From: a bacterium
GTDB taxonomy: Bacteria > Planctomycetota > Planctomycetia > Planctomycetales > Planctomycetaceae
Length of the DNA: 64,000 bases
Reading direction: 5' to 3'
NCBI GenBank assembly: GCA_016125225.1
Contig: WGME01000003.1
Span: forward strand, 124,001 to 188,000
The notes under the pieces were generated by a model that worked only from the letters and a program-made list of their open reading frames with translations, was not told the DNA's origin and did not search any database. This document shows, in pieces, positions 61,834 to 64,000 of this stretch (its first letter is position 1; each line of letters starts with the position of its first letter). The translations under genes and the position numbers were made by a program.

Positions 61834-62260
61834 GCGGGGACGTCCGAGCGGAGACGTGGATGAAAGCGGCGGGCAAAGCAGAGGAAAGCGGCAACGGTGT
61901 CGATTCTAACCACGTCGCTATGCAGAACTCCATCGACGACGTAGTCATGTCTGCTCATCTGGTATTGAGTCAGTTTAGGATAACTTGAATTGTGTGCCAC
62001 GGCTCTGTGAGCCGTGCATCGTTTTCGAATTGTCTCGGCTCACAGAGCCGTGGCACACAGAGATTAGCAAAACAGCCCCACTACAGATCAATCAAAATCC
62101 GCTGATTTGTTTCGACATGCCGATGCGCTTCGGTTATAAAGGGGCTTCACGCCATCGGAGTCGCCCGCCAGAGTTGCCAGCCGCAGCCAACGTTTATCCC
62201 CAAGATGCAGCTTGCCGGACCACCCTGCAGGGGATCGTCTCTGTTCTGTGAGATGTGTCG
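61834..62260. other. Divergent intergenic region, about 430 bp, with REP-like repeats
   Basis: Separates the glycolate oxidase operon (minus) and the cytochrome gene (plus). It holds the inverted pair at 61992-62058 and presumably both promoters. No gene seen. Confidence 0.5.
61992..62058. repeat. Inverted pair of REP-like elements
   Basis: Two arms of 23 bp, 61992-62014 and 62036-62058, are perfect reverse complements with a 21-base spacer. The left arm contains its own hairpin, CACGGCT-CTGTG-AGCCGTG, and the right arm a partial one (CGGCT-CACAG-AGCCG). The arrangement resembles bacterial interspersed mosaic elements; such CACGGCTC-type repeats look extragenic and mobile. No other copy lies in this window. 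Confidence 0.75.
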
Positions 62261-64000
62261 ATGACCAATACTCCCAATCGAACAGCGCTGGCCTGCCACA
62301 TATTGCTGGGTTTTGTGCTCGCCGTGGGACTGGTGGGTTGGTTGGGCTTATCGCGACCGTTGGCCTCTGCGGAACCCGCATCGCTGGACCAGTCCTTTGC
62401 ATCCACGGCCGGGCCGTTTCTCCAGCAGCATTGCGTTCGCTGTCATAACGCCGATGAGCTCACGTCCGGCATTCGCGTCGATCATCTCGATGCGGCCCTG
62501 GAAGATCGGCAGCTGAAACTCTGGCAAGCGATTCGGCAGGTCCTCCGTAAATCTTCGATGCCCCCGGAAGATGAACCGCAACCCACGGATGCCGAGCGTC
62601 AGGCGATGCTGGGTTGGATTGATACGGCTTTGGACGTGGCACAATCGCGACCGACGCCGAAAAATGGCAGCGTCCGTCGGTTGACCGTGGAACAATATCG
62701 CAACACCCTGCGGGAATTGCTGCTGCTCGATGACGAACTCACCGACACCTTGCCTCCGGATGCGGTCTCGCGGGATGGATTTCTGAACAATCAGGAGACG
62801 CAGGTTCTGTCGCCATTGTTGGTGGAGACGTACCTCGATATCGCCGGCAAAGCATTGGATCGCTGTCTGGTCGATCCCACCGCTCGGCCGGTGATTCAAA
62901 ACTTTCGCATGGATCTCGGTCGCAGCATCAATCCGCAGCCCTGTCCCGATGCGCTCATCCTGGGGGCGAACAGCCTGTTGCTGAATAACGCTGATTTTCA
63001 GGTCACGCAGCCGATTCCTGCAAAGTCGTTTGCCTTTGAGTCCTTCGCGATGCAGACCAAATTCCGGTTCATTGAAGGTTATCAGGGGAACGATACGGTT
63101 CGCGGCTGGCGTGACTATGACAGCATTTATCATGCTGTCTTTGCATGTCTGCGAGGTGCCGAGGGATATCCGCAAGGTCGGGCCTACAGCACCGTTCCTG
63201 ATGGCCTGTTACTGCGGCCCGCCATTCCGAGTGCCGAACTCTTTGGGGTCGATAGCACTTACGGGCCGCGGGCCAACTTCAAAATCTCATTACGCGAACT
63301 CCCCGATCACGGGAGATTCCGCATCACCGTCATGGCCGCCAAGTATGACGATGGTCTGCTGCTCGATGCACAAACGCCCACACAGCCAGAAGAGTCCGCT
63401 GAAGCCATCACGGTGACTGCCCCTCAGTCTGCAACAACCGTGACTATGCCACAAGCGGGGATTTATCAGATCGACCTGTACGCCGCGAAAGAAGCCAAGC
63501 CGCAGGAAGTCACGTTGCAGTTAGGGACGCGGGAATTCATTGGCACGCTGCAGAGCCCCGCCTTTCTGGTGGTGCGGTTGCCGGCCGGTGAGTTGCCGTT
63601 CCGCTTGACCAGTCCCGAATCGATGCCGGTCGAACGCTGCGTTGCCACGCGACTGCCAGATGATCATCCCTTGGCTCAACGGTTCCGGGTCTTTGAACAA
63701 CGGTCTCCCCGGGTTGGTGTGCACTTGGGTTTGCGTCGCGATTGTGGCAGCACGCTCAATCCGGTTTCGACACCACAGGCGGTCACATCGACGGAACTGC
63801 GGCCGTATATTTTCGAAGGGGCCATCCGCAATTTTCCGAGTCCCGATGTCGAAGCCGATAATGTCAACTATCTCGCGGGGATTCGGGAAATCGGGGTTCG
63901 CAGTGAATACACCGATGGCCGCGATATGCCACAGTTGCTGATCCGGTCCGTCGAGTTTGAAGGGCCCTACTATGACGACTGGCCGCCTGCGACGCATCGC
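62261..64000 (+). CDS. Planctomycete cytochrome c / DUF1587-DUF1592-type protein (partial, cut by window end)
   Basis: The frame is open from ATG 62261 to the last base (580 codons) and continues outside. A signal anchor ([16 protein letters not shown]) is followed by the heme motif CVRCHN in [25 protein letters not shown], then [22 protein letters not shown], typical of the Planctomycete-type cytochrome c (PSCyt1-like) domain. The DUF1587 signature follows: [41 protein letters not shown]. The middle part has beta-rich repeats ([27 protein letters not shown]). DUF1592/1588/1585 domains should lie beyond the edge. These secreted proteins are a planctomycete hallmark; function unknown, probably redox-coupled surface enzymes. 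Confidence 0.93.
   Translation, partial: MTNTPNRTALACHILLGFVLAVGLVGWLGLSRPLASAEPASLDQSFASTAGPFLQQHCVRCHNADELTSGIRVDHLDAALEDRQLKLWQAIRQVLRKSSMPPEDEPQPTDAERQAMLGWIDTALDVAQSRPTPKNGSVRRLTVEQYRNTLRELLLLDDELTDTLPPDAVSRDGFLNNQETQVLSPLLVETYLDIAGKALDRCLVDPTARPVIQNFRMDLGRSINPQPCPDALILGANSLLLNNADFQVTQPIPAKSFAFESFAMQTKFRFIEGYQGNDTVRGWRDYDSIYHAVFACLRGAEGYPQGRAYSTVPDGLLLRPAIPSAELFGVDSTYGPRANFKISLRELPDHGRFRITVMAAKYDDGLLLDAQTPTQPEESAEAITVTAPQSATTVTMPQAGIYQIDLYAAKEAKPQEVTLQLGTREFIGTLQSPAFLVVRLPAGELPFRLTSPESMPVERCVATRLPDDHPLAQRFRVFEQRSPRVGVHLGLRRDCGSTLNPVSTPQAVTSTELRPYIFEGAIRNFPSPDVEADNVNYLAGIREIGVRSEYTDGRDMPQLLIRSVEFEGPYYDDWPPATHR

Overview
The window is a stretch of chromosome from a planctomycete, probably order Planctomycetales. 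The evidence is the combination of a DUF1559 prepilin-like protein with its usual small lipoprotein partner, a DUF1080 glycosyl-hydrolase-like protein, a Planctomycete-type CxxCH cytochrome protein cut by the right edge, a DUF11-type membrane protein and a Cys/Ala/Pro-rich exported protein. I cannot name the genus. Genes are mostly single or in short operons on both strands. I see no rRNA, prophage, insertion sequence or CRISPR array. Two RNA genes are clear: RNase P RNA (4359-4750) and tRNA-Arg(TCT) (51037-51110).

1-8.5 kb: the tail of a sugar isomerase-like gene, a small lipoprotein, the Cys-rich exported protein, a DUF11-type membrane protein, a TlpA-like thioredoxin, rnpB, PEP carboxykinase, and the lipoprotein/DUF1559 pair. 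8.5-17.6 kb: cofactor-independent phosphoglycerate mutase, a TPR/metallo-beta-lactamase fusion with four nearly identical 108-bp repeats, a GntR-regulated ABC exporter whose permease carries a leucine-rich extracytoplasmic insert, an RluA pseudouridine synthase and a Bcp peroxiredoxin. 17.6-22.9 kb: a nucleotidyltransferase-fold protein, malQ and pgm (glycogen/maltodextrin use), and an orphan NMT1/THI5-like binding lipoprotein.

22.9-31.2 kb: a giant flagellin (1094 aa) behind csrA, which has a sigma-28-like promoter; then a translationally coupled trpS / membrane protein / acpS operon, pyrD, a small lipoprotein and an HU protein with a long tail. 31.5-43.3 kb: a YkgJ zinc/iron cluster protein, purM, a lone ABC-2 permease, an acidic membrane protein, an oligopeptide-type ABC importer (binding protein plus two permeases, both binding protein and second permease oversized), a sigma factor with a putative membrane-bound anti-sigma partner, a DUF1499 protein and a 2-hydroxyacid dehydrogenase.

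43.4-50.6 kb: a feoA-feoA-feoB ferrous iron uptake operon with a palindromic operator, a DUF2752 protein, two tandem paralogous lipoproteins of unknown function, and a MoxR/DUF58 pair. 51-56 kb: tRNA-Arg, a NarL-like regulator with a degenerate receiver, convergent with a FixJ-like regulator and a 982-aa multi-PAS/GAF histidine kinase. 56.4-64 kb: DUF1080 protein, secreted alpha/beta hydrolase, glycolate oxidase operon (a GlcD-GlcE fusion plus GlcF), a pair of inverted REP-like repeats and the start of a Planctomycete cytochrome gene.

No single locus is a complete new system that I can prove. The best candidates for undescribed biology are the TPR-MBL-zinc ribbon protein, the leucine-rich ABC permease, the modular giant flagellin, the paralogous lipoprotein pair and the Cys-rich exported protein.
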